In this document: in pieces, positions 15,805-26,000 of the stretch
Position numbering within the stretch: position 1 is the stretch's first letter
Layout: each line of letters starts with the position of its first letter
IMG/VR virus record: IMGVR_UViG_3300037042_006844
Location: 1 to 64,000 of that record
Strand: one strand, 5' to 3'
Length of the DNA stretch: 64,000 nucleotides
Origin: a virus
The notes under the pieces: model-generated
What the model saw: only the letters and a program-made list of their open reading frames with translations
Told to the model about the DNA's origin: nothing
The model's database searches: none
Position numbers and translations under genes: made by a program

Positions 15805-15841
15805 TGTTTTTTGCGTATCCTTTCACTATACAAAAAAAAAA

Positions 15842-15869
15842 GAAAACCCCAGCGAAAGCTGGGGTTTTC
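15842..15869 (-). terminator. Strong terminator after the major capsid gene
   Basis: A 12-bp perfect stem (15842-15853 with 15858-15869) closed by a GAAA tetraloop is followed on the minus strand by a long T run (15841-15832, with one interruption). It lies 25 nt after the capsid stop. Confidence 0.95.
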
Positions 15870-15894
15870 GTGTTATTCTAATTCGCTAGATCAA

Positions 15895-17634
15895 TTATAC
15901 TTGATCAAGGTCGGCAACCAGAACTTTTCCATAAAATTCGGGTCTGACTACCTTCTTAGCGTAGCGGGTCATCACACCACGGCGTGGCGTGAAATTCACT
16001 GGATCATAGACCAGTGGAGTTTGGATAAGCGGAATGTATGGGGCATACACTGCGCCGGTTTCGAGGAAGTTATTTCCACGGAAACCAATCAAGATGACGT
16101 TATCGGTCATATATGGGTTCTTGTAGACTTGGAAGCGACTTGCGAAGCTACCAACTCGGGCAACGCCCATTGCGAACTTGGCTTGATCACCATCGGTGTT
16201 GACCACATATCCTGGGATACTTTCTAGAATAGTTGCCACATCTGGAGAACAAACGAGGAAGTTAGCACCACCACGGAGAGTCAATTTGTGGATCGTGTTG
16301 GATACCTTTTGAATCTTGTTGCCAAGAGTCTGGAACCAAGTTGATTTCACATATGCTGTGCGGTTAGCGGCTGTGTTCTGATTACGTGTGAATGAAGCAA
16401 CGTTGGTCGTTGCGTTCACAGTCTTGGTGAACTCAGTTCCGATTGCAGCACTCCATGCTTCGGTGGTGACACCGGTCACGGATTCGTTTAACATGTCGAG
16501 GATTTCGAGGTCGATTTCCATTGACACATATTCGCTCAACAGTGCAGTAAGTTCTGCTTCTGCATCGATGCTGTGGTAAGCATTCAAATCTTGAGCAAGT
16601 TCTGGAGTCCAGATTGCTTTCAATTTGCGGGTCTTAGCCACGATAGGTTCGCTCTTGAGGTCAAGGTTGACTTCAGGAATACCAAGGTCAGTTCCAATTG
16701 CTTGGGTTGCGGTTGCGGCAGCTTTACCAGAACCTTCACCGGCAGTTTTACCATCTTCGAAATCACCACGCAAATTGTCCGTGGGTTGAATTGTATAAAT
16801 CAATCTTGGAGTTGCTGCCGGGTATATTGTGGCAGATGATTGGCTGACGAACATGTTAATTTGATAGTATGGGTTTGCCAAGCTACCAGTATTAACTGCT
16901 GTTGCATAAGTGTTCAACACAGTGTATGCTGTGTTGTTTGCTTGTGTAAGGCCGAATGAACGAACTGCGTTCAAATCAACATTCCAAAGATATCCGTTTG
17001 CAGCAACGGTTCCAGTTTGGGTGTTGTCATCAAGATTCAATGTTACCTTGAAAATACCTTTAACTTTACTAGTAGATGCAACAACTGATGAGCTAAATGC
17101 GGTATCAAATTGGAGATCGTTCCAACTTGCAGATGCAATTGTAGCTGATGTGCATGTAGAACTGGTCACAAATCTCTCTGAGTATGCATAACGACCTTGA
17201 CCGTAAAGACCGTTAACTGCTGAGTCGGTTGAACCGAGCTTCTTTTGAGTTCCACCGAACAAGCTTTCGCCGCTGGTGTGACCCAATTGGTTGTTGCCAT
17301 ACTTGAAGTCCAAGTAGAAAATCAGACCGCTTGGGAGATTCATCGGTTGAACACTGACGAATTCTTTAGCAGCGATTTCTGCGAACACACGGCGAACGAG
17401 TGGGAGAGCTACGCCAGCCCATTGTTCACTGTTTGCGCTTGTTCCGGTTGAGGTTGCTTCGTCAAGCAATTGTTTTGCTTGATTTTCCAAGAGGATCGAC
17501 ATGTGCGCCTTTTCGGTGCCACGGGTGCCTTCGAGAAGACCCGTTCGTTCCCACTTGGTTTGTAGACCACGGGTTTCAGCCATCAGCTTCGCCTGTGGAT
17601 TCATGTTTCCTGTCAATAGACTTTTTACATCCAT
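15895..17634 (-). CDS. gp23: Major capsid protein (gp23-like)
   Basis: The 579-aa protein carries the T4 gp23 hallmark near residues 50-115: SILLENQAKQLL, then EQWAGVALPLVRRVFAEI and FVSVQPMNLPSGLIFYLDF. The N-terminal 60 or so residues probably include a propeptide removed by the gp21 protease during head maturation, as in T4. The central part is a Thr/Ala/Asn-rich insertion, and the C-terminal part resumes gp23-type segments (VVNTDGDQAKFAMGVARVGSF, MTRYAKKVVRPEFYG). AGGA precedes the ATG by 10 nt. No late octamer lies directly upstream, so it is probably transcribed with gp22. A strong terminator follows. Confidence 0.95.
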   Translation of the reverse strand: MDVKSLLTGNMNPQAKLMAETRGLQTKWERTGLLEGTRGTEKAHMSILLENQAKQLLDEATSTGTSANSEQWAGVALPLVRRVFAEIAAKEFVSVQPMNLPSGLIFYLDFKYGNNQLGHTSGESLFGGTQKKLGSTDSAVNGLYGQGRYAYSERFVTSSTCTSATIASASWNDLQFDTAFSSSVVASTSKVKGIFKVTLNLDDNTQTGTVAANGYLWNVDLNAVRSFGLTQANNTAYTVLNTYATAVNTGSLANPYYQINMFVSQSSATIYPAATPRLIYTIQPTDNLRGDFEDGKTAGEGSGKAAATATQAIGTDLGIPEVNLDLKSEPIVAKTRKLKAIWTPELAQDLNAYHSIDAEAELTALLSEYVSMEIDLEILDMLNESVTGVTTEAWSAAIGTEFTKTVNATTNVASFTRNQNTAANRTAYVKSTWFQTLGNKIQKVSNTIHKLTLRGGANFLVCSPDVATILESIPGYVVNTDGDQAKFAMGVARVGSFASRFQVYKNPYMTDNVILIGFRGNNFLETGAVYAPYIPLIQTPLVYDPVNFTPRRGVMTRYAKKVVRPEFYGKVLVADLDQV

Positions 17635-17683
17635 AATATTATTTTCCTATCTTTTTGTTGGTTTGTTTTTACTCGCAAACAAT

Positions 17684-18811
17684 TTACTTCGTGATTCCTG
17701 CGAGCAATTGGAATCTTGAAGCCATCGCATCGGCTTGAGTTGCCACAATCATGGACTCAGGTCTGGTGGATGATACTGGTTTGCTTGCCAAACCTTCGGT
17801 GATAGTTGTTACGGTCGCATTAGATTTCTTTTTCGCAACCGATCCACCGGCATTATTTGATTCGGCTAAAACTGTATAAGCAAGCTTGATTTCACGCAAT
17901 GTTTTGGTGAGATCAAACGTGTTGATGACCCTCAACTTTTGAGCTTCGGTCAAATTCTTGTTTTTGAAAAGCTTGTTGGTATAAAGCAATTTTGCGTTGA
18001 GCAAATTGCTTTCTTCCAAAACGGTCTTAACATACTTGAGACCTTCATTGGCTTCAGAAAGACGTGCTTTCAATACTTCGTTCTCTTCGTTCAGAGCAAT
18101 CAATGCTTCAACCATTTCCTCATTGCTGATATCGCAATCTTCGGTTGGTGAAGGAACTTGTCCAGCTGCTGGAGCCGCTGGAGCCGCTGGGGCAACTGGG
18201 AGTCCAGTGTTAGGATCAATTTGCCCTGCTGCTGGAACTGGCGGCACAACTGGTGCTGGTGCTGCTCCTGGAACGCCATCTTCTTCAAGCTCGGCGAGAA
18301 GTTCGTCGAGGCTAAACTCTTCATCAGCGGGAACGTCGTCGAGGCTAAACTCTTCATCAGCGGGAACGTCGTCGTCGGATACTACAGGTTCGTCGCCCAT
18401 TTGTGCGCCACAACCGTCATCACCACATTCAGTGGTTGGGGTTTCGAGTTCGGCGAGAATCTCGTCAAGCTCTTCACTGGTGATTTCCATGCTCTCTTCC
18501 ATAGTTGCATCAAACTCTTGTTTGCCTGCTGGAGTGCTGTTTTTTGTTGCTGAAGCGGATGGTTTCACAGGATGTTGTTTTGAAGCAACGTTGCCTTTTT
18601 CGCCACCGATTTTTGAAGTAGAAAGTTTTTCTTCAATTTTCTCTCCGTCATCAGCATCTTGCTGCTCTTCTGAATCTTCCTTGAGTTTTTCTGCGAACAT
18701 GTTTTTCATGCTCTTTGCGAAATTTTCCTCAAGAAAAGTTTTTGCGTTCGCAATTGCAGTTTCACGAACTGCTTTTGCGTCGGCGATGCTCTCTTTTAAT
18801 AGATCGCTCAT
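17684..18811 (-). CDS. gp22: Prohead core scaffold (gp22-like)
   Basis: The 375-aa protein lies directly upstream of the capsid gene, the T4 position of gene 22. It is very acidic in its middle (DDVPADEEFSLDELLAELEE, then a Pro/Ala-rich stretch) with helical ends, as expected for a scaffold that fills the prohead and is degraded by gp21. The N-terminal helix (LLKESIADAKAVRETAIANA) and the C-terminal 130 residues (NEENEVLKARLSEANEGLKY) are coiled-coil-like. An 11-residue acidic unit, VPADEEFSLDD, is tandemly duplicated. AAAGGAC precedes the ATG; a TATTTATT motif lies 95 nt upstream. Confidence 0.8.
   Translation of the reverse strand: MSDLLKESIADAKAVRETAIANAKTFLEENFAKSMKNMFAEKLKEDSEEQQDADDGEKIEEKLSTSKIGGEKGNVASKQHPVKPSASATKNSTPAGKQEFDATMEESMEITSEELDEILAELETPTTECGDDGCGAQMGDEPVVSDDDVPADEEFSLDDVPADEEFSLDELLAELEEDGVPGAAPAPVVPPVPAAGQIDPNTGLPVAPAAPAAPAAGQVPSPTEDCDISNEEMVEALIALNEENEVLKARLSEANEGLKYVKTVLEESNLLNAKLLYTNKLFKNKNLTEAQKLRVINTFDLTKTLREIKLAYTVLAESNNAGGSVAKKKSNATVTTITEGLASKPVSSTRPESMIVATQADAMASRFQLLAGITK
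18305..18370 (-). repeat. Perfect 33-bp tandem duplication in the scaffold gene
   Basis: Positions 18305-18337 and 18338-18370 are identical and encode two copies of an acidic 11-residue unit. Confidence 0.9.
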
Positions 18812-18906
18812 AATATAGTGTCCTTTTCTAGTTTTGTTGTGAAGTTATTGAAGAACTCCAAAGAAGATTTATCTGCACTGACATCAAAGACATTGATGTA
18901 TTTGAT

Positions 18907-18914
18907 AATAAATA
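18907..18914 (-). promoter_or_regulatory. Putative late promoter (variant), scaffold/capsid genes
   Basis: TATTTATT on the sense strand, 95 nt before the scaffold start. It lies back to back with the plus-strand motif at 18948-18955. Confidence 0.45.
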
Positions 18915-18947
18915 TCGTATAAAAAAGGAAAATCGCAAAAATCTTTC

Positions 18948-18955
18948 TATTTATA
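18948..18955 (+). promoter_or_regulatory. Putative late promoter, 182-aa protein gene
   Basis: Exact TATTTATA on the plus strand, 5 nt before the ATG. Confidence 0.65.
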
Positions 18956-18960
18956 GATAT

Positions 18961-19509
18961 ATGCTAGCACGCTCAGATAAACAACCACGATATTTCCAAT
19001 TCGAAAGAATGATCAAAAAAGGAGATGTATCACCCAATGATTACATCAAAATTCGCGAAATTGTTCAACGTTTGCGAGAAGAAGAAAGCTCGGCTGAATA
19101 TAGCATCAGTAAGATGCGAGAGGTCGAGGGAAAAACTTTTGATCAACTACTGAACGAAAACACAGGAGTTCGTTTTAACAAGCAAGAACTACTTGCTTTT
19201 CAATCAAAGCAAAAAGGGTTCGGTGGATTTGGCAAAGTAAATTTTACTCACAAGCAAGACCGAAACGAAATCGCTGCTGAAATAAGCAGCAACGAATCCA
19301 ACAAAACCTACGTTTTCAAAAAACTCGCAAACAACGAAAGCAAAGGCATGTTCAACTATGCATGTTTTATCGAAGTGCGTGGTGCCACTGAGGAAAAAAG
19401 CAAACCAAAAATTGTTTATACACTCAGCACAATTTTCAGCAACAATGACGATCAAAACACCAAAGTCCTAACAGACTTCATCAACCGAATCAACAACTAT
19501 GGACTATAA
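18961..19509 (+). CDS. Unknown protein, 182 aa
   Basis: One of only four plus-strand genes. The product is soluble and charged, with an N-terminal helical part (ERMIKKGDVSPNDYIKIREI) followed by a mixed region (QKGFGGFGKVNFTHKQDRNE) and a beta-rich C-terminal half (MFNYACFIEVRGA, PKIVYTLSTIFSNN). I recognise no family. Its last 11 nt overlap the start of the next gene, so the two are probably translationally coupled. The island is inserted between the scaffold and protease genes and is closed by a bidirectional terminator. Confidence 0.75.
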   Translation: MLARSDKQPRYFQFERMIKKGDVSPNDYIKIREIVQRLREEESSAEYSISKMREVEGKTFDQLLNENTGVRFNKQELLAFQSKQKGFGGFGKVNFTHKQDRNEIAAEISSNESNKTYVFKKLANNESKGMFNYACFIEVRGATEEKSKPKIVYTLSTIFSNNDDQNTKVLTDFINRINNYGL

Positions 19510-19870
19510 ATCATTACATTCTCAGCAAGTAAAATTGGGAAATTTTCTCAATCGATCATCGGGCAGTGATGTTGAAGAAGCCACCAAATTCAAACTGATT
19601 GAAATCGACCATCCAAACGGTTGGAGTTTCAGCGAAATCGATCAACTTGGAGATATGGGATTCAAAATTGACAACGATACGGATATGGTATCTGAAATCG
19701 AAGTTCCCACGATGGAGATGGCAGAAGAAAAAGTCCCCATCCGAGTTTATAAAACCGATGACGGATATGTTCTAGAAACTCACCGTCACTATGTTTTTGA
19801 GAGTTTCGAAAAAATGATTGATTTCATCGACTCAGTTCCGTCAGACCCCAAAATGAAAGGGCTGAAATAA
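19499..19870 (+). CDS. Unknown acidic protein, 123 aa
   Basis: The gene overlaps the preceding plus-strand gene by 11 nt and has no promoter motif of its own. The product is acidic with a hydrophilic N-terminus, a central MVSEIEVPTMEMAEEKVPIR and a final compact part YVLETHRHYVFESFEKMIDF. No known domain is visible. It may act with the 182-aa protein. Confidence 0.7.
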   Translation: MDYKSLHSQQVKLGNFLNRSSGSDVEEATKFKLIEIDHPNGWSFSEIDQLGDMGFKIDNDTDMVSEIEVPTMEMAEEKVPIRVYKTDDGYVLETHRHYVFESFEKMIDFIDSVPSDPKMKGLK

Positions 19871-19888
19871 CGCCCCACTATATAAAGC

Positions 19889-19914
19889 AAAAAACCGCCG
19901 AATGGCGGTTTTTT
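19889..19914. terminator. Bidirectional terminator between converging genes
   Basis: An 11-bp stem (19889-19899 with 19904-19914) with loop GAAT has an A run on one side and a T run on the other, so it can stop transcription from both directions. It lies between the plus-strand pair ending at 19870 and the minus-strand gene ending at 19934. Confidence 0.9.
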
Positions 19915-19933
19915 CGTTTGTCGATCCAATGAT

Positions 19934-20404
19934 TTACTTTGGAGAATTTTGCGGCTTTTGATTGCTTTGTGGCTGTTGCGGTTGAGCAACTTGTGAGGTT
20001 GGTTGTGCCAGACCTTGTTGCATTTCAACTGGGTCAGCGATTTCAAAATAACGTTCCAACTTCAAACCAATTTCTTCATACAGCATTTCGAGTTGTTGTT
20101 CAACACCTTTGATTTTGTGTGCTTCTTCATACAACTTTGAAGCCATTTTCTTGACTTCTTTCATATCCCGCTCCACCATTTTTGCTTCCATCCACTCACG
20201 GCATTCTTTGAGTGCATAACGTTCGGCTAAATTGACGGCATCCATGATTTTGTTTGCAGTCTCGTAAACACACTCTGCCTTCAAGTTTTTGCGATATTCG
20301 TTGTAAGCCTTGATGGTTTCACGAAGTCTGACTTTCTCCTCTTTTGACAAAGGAGCATATGCTGTCTCGGTTGCATTTTCTACTAGATGTTTTAACTTGA
20401 TCAT
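19934..20404 (-). CDS. Unknown helical protein, 156 aa
   Basis: The protein begins MIKLKHLVENATETAY, a start shared with other proteins of this phage. Residues 18-120 are almost wholly helical and charged (LSKEEKVRLRETIKAYNEYR, KKMASKLYEEAHKIKGVEQQ). The last 35 residues are a disordered Gln/Pro/Ser tail. A position between scaffold and protease suggests a prohead core component, which is inference. An exact TATTTATA lies 4 nt before the ATG. Confidence 0.7.
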   Translation of the reverse strand: MIKLKHLVENATETAYAPLSKEEKVRLRETIKAYNEYRKNLKAECVYETANKIMDAVNLAERYALKECREWMEAKMVERDMKEVKKMASKLYEEAHKIKGVEQQLEMLYEEIGLKLERYFEIADPVEMQQGLAQPTSQVAQPQQPQSNQKPQNSPK

Positions 20405-20408
20405 ATGC

Positions 20409-20416
20409 TATAAATA
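20409..20416 (-). promoter_or_regulatory. Putative late promoter, 156-aa protein gene
   Basis: Exact TATTTATA on the sense strand, 4 nt upstream of the start codon. Confidence 0.65.
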
Positions 20417-20425
20417 GGGTATAAA

Positions 20426-21028
20426 TTATAATTCCGAGATGATATCGTGAATGATTCTTTCAATATCACCATAAGGATTGACAATTTGATTTGGATTGAC
20501 ACTCTCGGCGAGTTTGTTCTGCGGATACATGAATGCACCTTGTGTGCTTGGATTGCTAACGAAATCAAATGCAATTAAATCAAAATCGTCTTGCACGACA
20601 TCGGCTCCCTCACGCATATCCTTTTTAACACTACCCAAACCACGGCTGCTGATTCCCAGCAAAATGCCTGCTTTGAGCAAATCTTTAAGAATGTTGCCGC
20701 TTGGTGTGGGAAGAATTTCAACTGTCCCAACCAAATCATCGCCGTCCCAACCCATATCCACAATATTGTGGCTAACGTTTTTTAGGTTAACAACGCTGCT
20801 TTCTGGATGATCCAGTTCGCCCATTGCCCTACGTTGTTTCACAAAGTTATCCAAATATTTTGCAGCTTCACGCTCTAAAATACCTTTTGGGTAAACTCTA
20901 CCGTTTTGGTTTTTTGCATCGGCACGTTGTAGTGTGCCTGTGACAAGCATTTTGCCATCGGTCAAAGATTCGTTCAACGAAGACCTTTTGAACTCAAATG
21001 GTAATACATCAATTAATACTGTTTTCAT
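20426..21028 (-). CDS. gp21: Prohead maturation protease (gp21-like)
   Basis: The 200-aa protein has the layout of the T4 gp21 / herpesvirus-assemblin-like serine protease family that cleaves scaffold and capsid propeptides. The pattern NGRVYPKGILEREAAKY is followed by MGELDHPES, with the likely catalytic His, by NVSHNIVDMGWDGDDLVG and by ILLGISSRGLGSV, with the likely catalytic Ser. The C-terminal 50 residues include DFVSNPSTQGAFMYP, another conserved block. It is encoded just upstream of the scaffold/capsid block, as in T4. Confidence 0.9.
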   Translation of the reverse strand: MKTVLIDVLPFEFKRSSLNESLTDGKMLVTGTLQRADAKNQNGRVYPKGILEREAAKYLDNFVKQRRAMGELDHPESSVVNLKNVSHNIVDMGWDGDDLVGTVEILPTPSGNILKDLLKAGILLGISSRGLGSVKKDMREGADVVQDDFDLIAFDFVSNPSTQGAFMYPQNKLAESVNPNQIVNPYGDIERIIHDIISEL

Positions 21029-21031
21029 GTG

Positions 21032-22093
21032 TTAAGCTGTTGGTGGCGGTTGAGTTCCAGTTTTATCTGCTGGTTTTTCTTCGCCGACTGGAGCCGCTGG
21101 TTCTTTGCTCGTCACTGTATTGTTGGGACTCGACGAAGACTGTTTGGCTGGATCGACCAATGCTTGCGATTTGGCGATTTGATATCGATCTTTTGGTTTT
21201 GTTTCAGCGGGACCAAGAATTTTGACCTTGAATCCTGGCTTGATAAAGAACTTTGCGGTCTTTTGTTTACTTTCCTCGCGCCCGAGAATGATGATCACAT
21301 AGCGATCATAATAATAATCGATGTTCACGCCAGTCACGTTAATTGTATAATCAGTCTCAGGCTGTTTGAAACCTTTGCTCGCACGGACCACAATTTTTTT
21401 ATTGAGAATTTGATCCTGAATCTTTTTTTGCAGATTCGTTTTCAACTCTTCAGTGCTATCTTTCAGCTTGGTGTCAAACTGAGTAAAATCTGGTTGGAGG
21501 TTATATGCTTGCACTTGCACGTTTGGTGCAGCGGGTTGTTGCTGCTGCGGTTGTGCAGTTTGCGCTGGTGCTTGCGGAGCCGCCGGTTGTTGAGCGGGAA
21601 CTTCACCCGCTTCGGTTCGTAAACGATATCGTAAACCGTTGATCCCTTCAACTACTTTGATGCCCTTTTTGTAAAAATGATTCTCTGTAAACGGCAAGCG
21701 ACCTTGTTTATATCCGTCAAGACCAGGATCCATTTCTGGATCGCCATGTTGAGGAAGCCCGTTTTTATCAGCCCAAACATCGACTGGTTCAATATTTTGT
21801 GCTGGAGTCACATAAGCTGGCTCACTATACATTTGGTTTTCCAATGACAAATCGGTATTCCGATTCACCGGTTTTGCGAGCTTATATCCAAGCTGTGTAG
21901 CTGCTTTAACGTTTCCGGGACCACGGCGGCTAAATGCAAACGGTGACATCACACCGCCAACTGCACTGCTGGTAGTAGCTTCATCTATCCCATTAATTGC
22001 AGCATCAATACGCTCTTTAAGGTCAGGAGCAATATTCTCAGCATTGACCTCCAAATAGCGTTGCAGCTTTGCTTTTTTTAACTCAGTTTTCAT
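21032..22093 (-). CDS. Unknown protein with Pro/Gln-rich linker, 353 aa
   Basis: I start the protein at the ATG at 22093 (MKTELKKAKL); the upstream in-frame start would be TTG. It overlaps the preceding gene by 11 nt and ends 3 nt before the protease gene, so the three form a tight operon. Residues 1-160 are mixed; residues about 166-200 are a Pro/Ala/Gln linker. Residues 205-305 look like a folded domain with helix then strands (LKTNLQKKIQDQILNKKIVV, YTINVTGVNIDYYYDRYVII). The last 45 residues are disordered. I recognise no family. A prohead or portal-associated role is suggested only by position. Confidence 0.7.
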   Translation of the reverse strand: MKTELKKAKLQRYLEVNAENIAPDLKERIDAAINGIDEATTSSAVGGVMSPFAFSRRGPGNVKAATQLGYKLAKPVNRNTDLSLENQMYSEPAYVTPAQNIEPVDVWADKNGLPQHGDPEMDPGLDGYKQGRLPFTENHFYKKGIKVVEGINGLRYRLRTEAGEVPAQQPAAPQAPAQTAQPQQQQPAAPNVQVQAYNLQPDFTQFDTKLKDSTEELKTNLQKKIQDQILNKKIVVRASKGFKQPETDYTINVTGVNIDYYYDRYVIIILGREESKQKTAKFFIKPGFKVKILGPAETKPKDRYQIAKSQALVDPAKQSSSSPNNTVTSKEPAAPVGEEKPADKTGTQPPPTA

Positions 22094-22949
22094 TGGCAAA
22101 TTTGTTCACTGCTTCAATCAATTCGTATGCACTCAACAAACTGGTCAACTGATTTTCTCTCACAACGCCAACGACAGTTTTATTAGAAAGTTGAGCAATA
22201 GTCTCATTGAGCTTAATTTTGATCACATCGCTTTTGACCAAAATAGCACGTTCTTTCAACACATCAGCCACACGCTTGTATTCTTTATTGACAAATTCCG
22301 TGAATTTATTGGTATTGGACACATTCGTGATATACTCTTTGAGCAGAGTTTTTTGTGATGGAAGTAATGTGGAGTATTTCTTATTGAAATTTTCGATCAA
22401 AAATTTATAAGCGAGCAGTTTCACTTCGGCTGGTTGTGAACTATACATGTCAAGTGGCTGATCATCCGTTTTTTTCTCTCGGATTAAATTCTCGACAACA
22501 AACTCTCGGGCTTCAAGCAAATCGGCAACATCGAATTGAGATTCGCCGTCGGTCTGATTTTCAAACAGTTTGTAGACACTGGCATACAATTTGTAATTGG
22601 GGATTTTGTTTTTCAAAAAATCGTCAATATCAAACTGAGCTTTAATCTCTTTAATGAGATTGTATTTTTGGGTGTTCAAATCCCGCTCATCCAATTTTGA
22701 ACGAGTTTGAAGAACAACGTTAAGGAGTCTTTCGGCTGATTCAGAGTTTTTTGATGCCTGATTGACAACGAAATTATAGAGTTGAAACTCTTTCCCTAGC
22801 GATGTGCTTTCATTGAAGTATTTGAACATCAAATTCTTCGTGAATGACTCGTCCCGCCCAGCCAAAATATCGGCTGTAATTTGGCGGGTAAGTAGCTCAA
22901 ATAATACTCCGCTGTTCTTGAACTTCGAATGTTTAGCTTTCTTACGCAT
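22083..22949 (-). CDS. Conserved T4-like head-cluster protein of unknown function, 288 aa
   Basis: The all-helical product starts with KHSKFKNSGVLFELLTRQIT, a block I recall from unnamed proteins encoded between portal and protease genes in T4-like marine phages. Charged helices follow (KYNLIKEIKAQFDIDDFLKN, YKLYASVYKLFENQTDGESQ). No catalytic motif is visible. Its conserved place suggests a role in prohead assembly (inference). An exact TATTTATA lies 14 nt upstream of the ATG and probably starts the transcript for this gene and the two that follow. Confidence 0.75.
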   Translation of the reverse strand: MRKKAKHSKFKNSGVLFELLTRQITADILAGRDESFTKNLMFKYFNESTSLGKEFQLYNFVVNQASKNSESAERLLNVVLQTRSKLDERDLNTQKYNLIKEIKAQFDIDDFLKNKIPNYKLYASVYKLFENQTDGESQFDVADLLEAREFVVENLIREKKTDDQPLDMYSSQPAEVKLLAYKFLIENFNKKYSTLLPSQKTLLKEYITNVSNTNKFTEFVNKEYKRVADVLKERAILVKSDVIKIKLNETIAQLSNKTVVGVVRENQLTSLLSAYELIEAVNKFANEN

Positions 22950-22963
22950 ATAGTTCTATTAAA

Positions 22964-22971
22964 TATAAATA
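22964..22971 (-). promoter_or_regulatory. Putative late promoter, 288-aa protein / protease operon
   Basis: Exact TATTTATA on the sense strand, 14 nt upstream of the ATG. Confidence 0.65.
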
Positions 22972-23003
22972 TGTATCACTTTACAAAATCATCGCGAATT
23001 GTG

Positions 23004-26000
23004 CTATTCCTTGATATTTGTTTCATCCATAAACGATTTTTCTTGTCCTTCTCGCAAAATTTCTTTTTGCCCGTCTACAGATTTTAACGCCGTTGCTAAT
23101 GATTCCATACTTTCCAACGACAACGGGGATTTTTTTCGGTATTTGTGTGCAGGACGCAAATCGCTACGAGAGTTGATTTCCAACGTTCCGAGTGGGTCTT
23201 CGCCAAACGGATAATCTCTAGCTTTTTTTCTACCAGTCTGATCGCGCTCTGTGAGTTTTGGTGCTTCTCCTCCAGCTGGTGCAGCACTAGCATCGGCACC
23301 GCCAGCTGCTTCTCCACCAGCACCAGCTTCTCCACCAGCCTCATCGCCACCTGGTGAGCCGCCCCCGCCTCCGCCGCTTTCATCACCGCCACCTTCCCCG
23401 CCAGCTTCACCATCACCTTTGGCTTTGAGAAACTCCAATGCGGGATCGTTACCTTCTTCTTCGATTTGTTTGAATCGATACATACCTTTCGCATCGTCCA
23501 CAAGCTCTTTTTGTAGCACAATCATGTCTTGATCGCTCATACCAAAAACATTATCATATATCCACTTCTTGCTGAATAGTTTTTGTTCCTGCATGTCTTT
23601 GGACACTTCGACTTTGCTTTTCCAAACGTCGATTTTTTCTTTTTCAAAAATCGTGGATGGGTTCGTCAGTTCCAAAGTGAAATCGACCAATGCTTCATCA
23701 CGGTATCCTTGACTATACAAATGCACCACCGCAATTTTGTTCAATTCGCTCACAATGATGCGTTGAACACGTTGAATGGTTCTGGCAAAACGAATATCTT
23801 CGGCGGCGAGCGTTGCTTTACCAGACAGTGCTTCGTCATATCCCAAAAATGCTTTGGGGATTTTGAGTGCCGCCATCATTTTGTTGCGCAGATATTCAAT
23901 ATCGTCAGTTCCTGTCCATTCAAGGCCTGGCAAATTCTCAATATTGGTTCCGCTATCGCCACCACGAACTGGAAGGAAAAAATCTTCAACCATGTTTTGT
24001 AGGTTGAAACGCAGATTGTAATCACCCGTGTTTTGATCCAAATATGGAGTCTTTTTCATTTGTTGAATAAGACGTTCCATATGGTTATCAACCTCATTTG
24101 GAGGAATATTACCAATGTCCACTTTGAAAATGCGTTTTTCGGGTGCTCGCATGATACGATGGATCAACATAGCGTCTTCCATCAAGCTCAACTGTTTCCA
24201 AACTCGTCGAGCACCTTCCAACATCGAATTATGAACGACTATTCCATTTGCTACAAAATTTGAATTTTCCGATTCAACTTGAATGTCATAAGTTGGTTGT
24301 ATCCCAATTGATTCTATAGATTTAATAGGGTCCAGAATAACACTATCACATCCAATATGAGAATATTTATGTAATTGCGTCTTTTTTAATCCATCCAAAT
24401 AGAAATATATGTAATATGACTTGGTTCTGTTACATGTTGTCCCACATATTATAGTTTCACCATCAAATCCTCGCTCTTTAACATTTGAACACTTAAATCC
24501 TAAACGAGATATCATACACTTGACATCTTCCACTAAAGTCTTATTATTTAATTCTAATGAATATCGATTTGAATTCCATTTATCCGTAAAAATAGACCCA
24601 TCTGCATCCACAAGTCCATTAATAAATGATAACTGCAACGATTCCGATAGTTGAAATACCCAGTATGGGATTCTTTTCGTGGTCGCTTTTCCTTTGAATC
24701 CGTTAATATACAAAAATTCAGCCAACATCTTAGATCCAACAACAGATTGGTCTCCGCTATTTTCGCCTCCTTCTATCAGTCTCGATTGTTTGTTTGCAAA
24801 CTTTTCAAGTAGTGTTGTGTATTTATCATTCAATTCCAAGTTTACACCCCTCGCAAAACACACAGTATCCATTGCTTTGTTCAACCATCCATCACCAAAC
24901 ATGAACCCAAAAAATTCCATGAAATCGTTGGTAGGGTTAACAGGCAACGAGGTTATATCCGATTTCCATCCGTTATGGTTTGATGTGGTAATAAAATCTG
25001 TGCTAAGTTTTATGTCTGCTCTGGATGACATCGATTTATTGTTAAGAACCAATAAGTCTGTTATTGCCAAATCCCCGGCATTTTTATATACAAATACATC
25101 ATCAGAATATACCAAAATAGGATGTGTATCTGTGCATTCGATTGAATTGTGTTGGGTGCTTATTTTATAAGTATGTTTGTCCCCAGAAGCAATCGAATTA
25201 AGAACTGTCGATAATTCATATGTTCTACTTTCTACATTATAAGTCCATACTTTATCACCCACCGCAATTTCGTTTATGCGTTTCGCACCAAATTCCATGT
25301 CCACATATGAGTTTTTTGCCAAACATTTTCCATATGGCAGAAAATTACTGTCATTTAGCAAACGGAAATGCGCCATTTGATAATTCTCAAGGTCTTCAAT
25401 TTTATTGCCGTATGGAAGATTGACTTGGAATTTGGTAAAGTTTTTGTTGGTCAAATGAGAGTTCTCAACGCGGGTGACATAGTATGAACTAAGCGGCTCC
25501 ACCATGTAAACGCCGTATTCTGGACTGATGTGCATTCTCAAATAGAAATCGCCATATTTAGCCAAACTGCGGGTCCAACTCCAAAGATTGAACTCGATAT
25601 TGAGGATGTCATAAAACAAATTGTTTAGAACGCTTTTGATGTCATCATTGCTGCTACGAACCGTGATCACCTCTCCAAGCTCATTGCGAGTGGTGCATTC
25701 GTCGGCATAAATGTCCAGAGCGGATGCCAAAATCGGGTCCATATCCATAGTATTTCCACAGATTACACTATCAGTTGCAAAGTTATGATATTCCTCCACC
25801 GTAACATCATAGACATCCGTTTCACCTATCATTTCAATAGATACTATTTTATGGTTTAATGTAGTTTCTACTTCCTGCTTGAAAGATTTCCAATCATGCC
25901 CCTCTTTTTTGAGACGATTTTGTAGAGTTGAATGATCGCAATGAATATGATCAATGAACTCCCATAAATTTATTTTTGAGTTTTCTTTATAAAACTCCAA

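Noticed and set aside
15785-15820. Inverted repeat GATACGC...GCGTATC before the endonuclease-methyltransferase
   Set aside because: The 7-bp arms are 22 nt apart and overlap the -35 region. No clear structural or regulatory role could be supported beyond the tighter palindrome at 15769-15784.
17997-18818. Long plus-strand open frame (273 codons) opposite the scaffold gene
   Set aside because: It is the antisense shadow of the acidic, low-complexity scaffold gene and encodes an implausible Ser-rich protein. It has no promoter motif or RBS.
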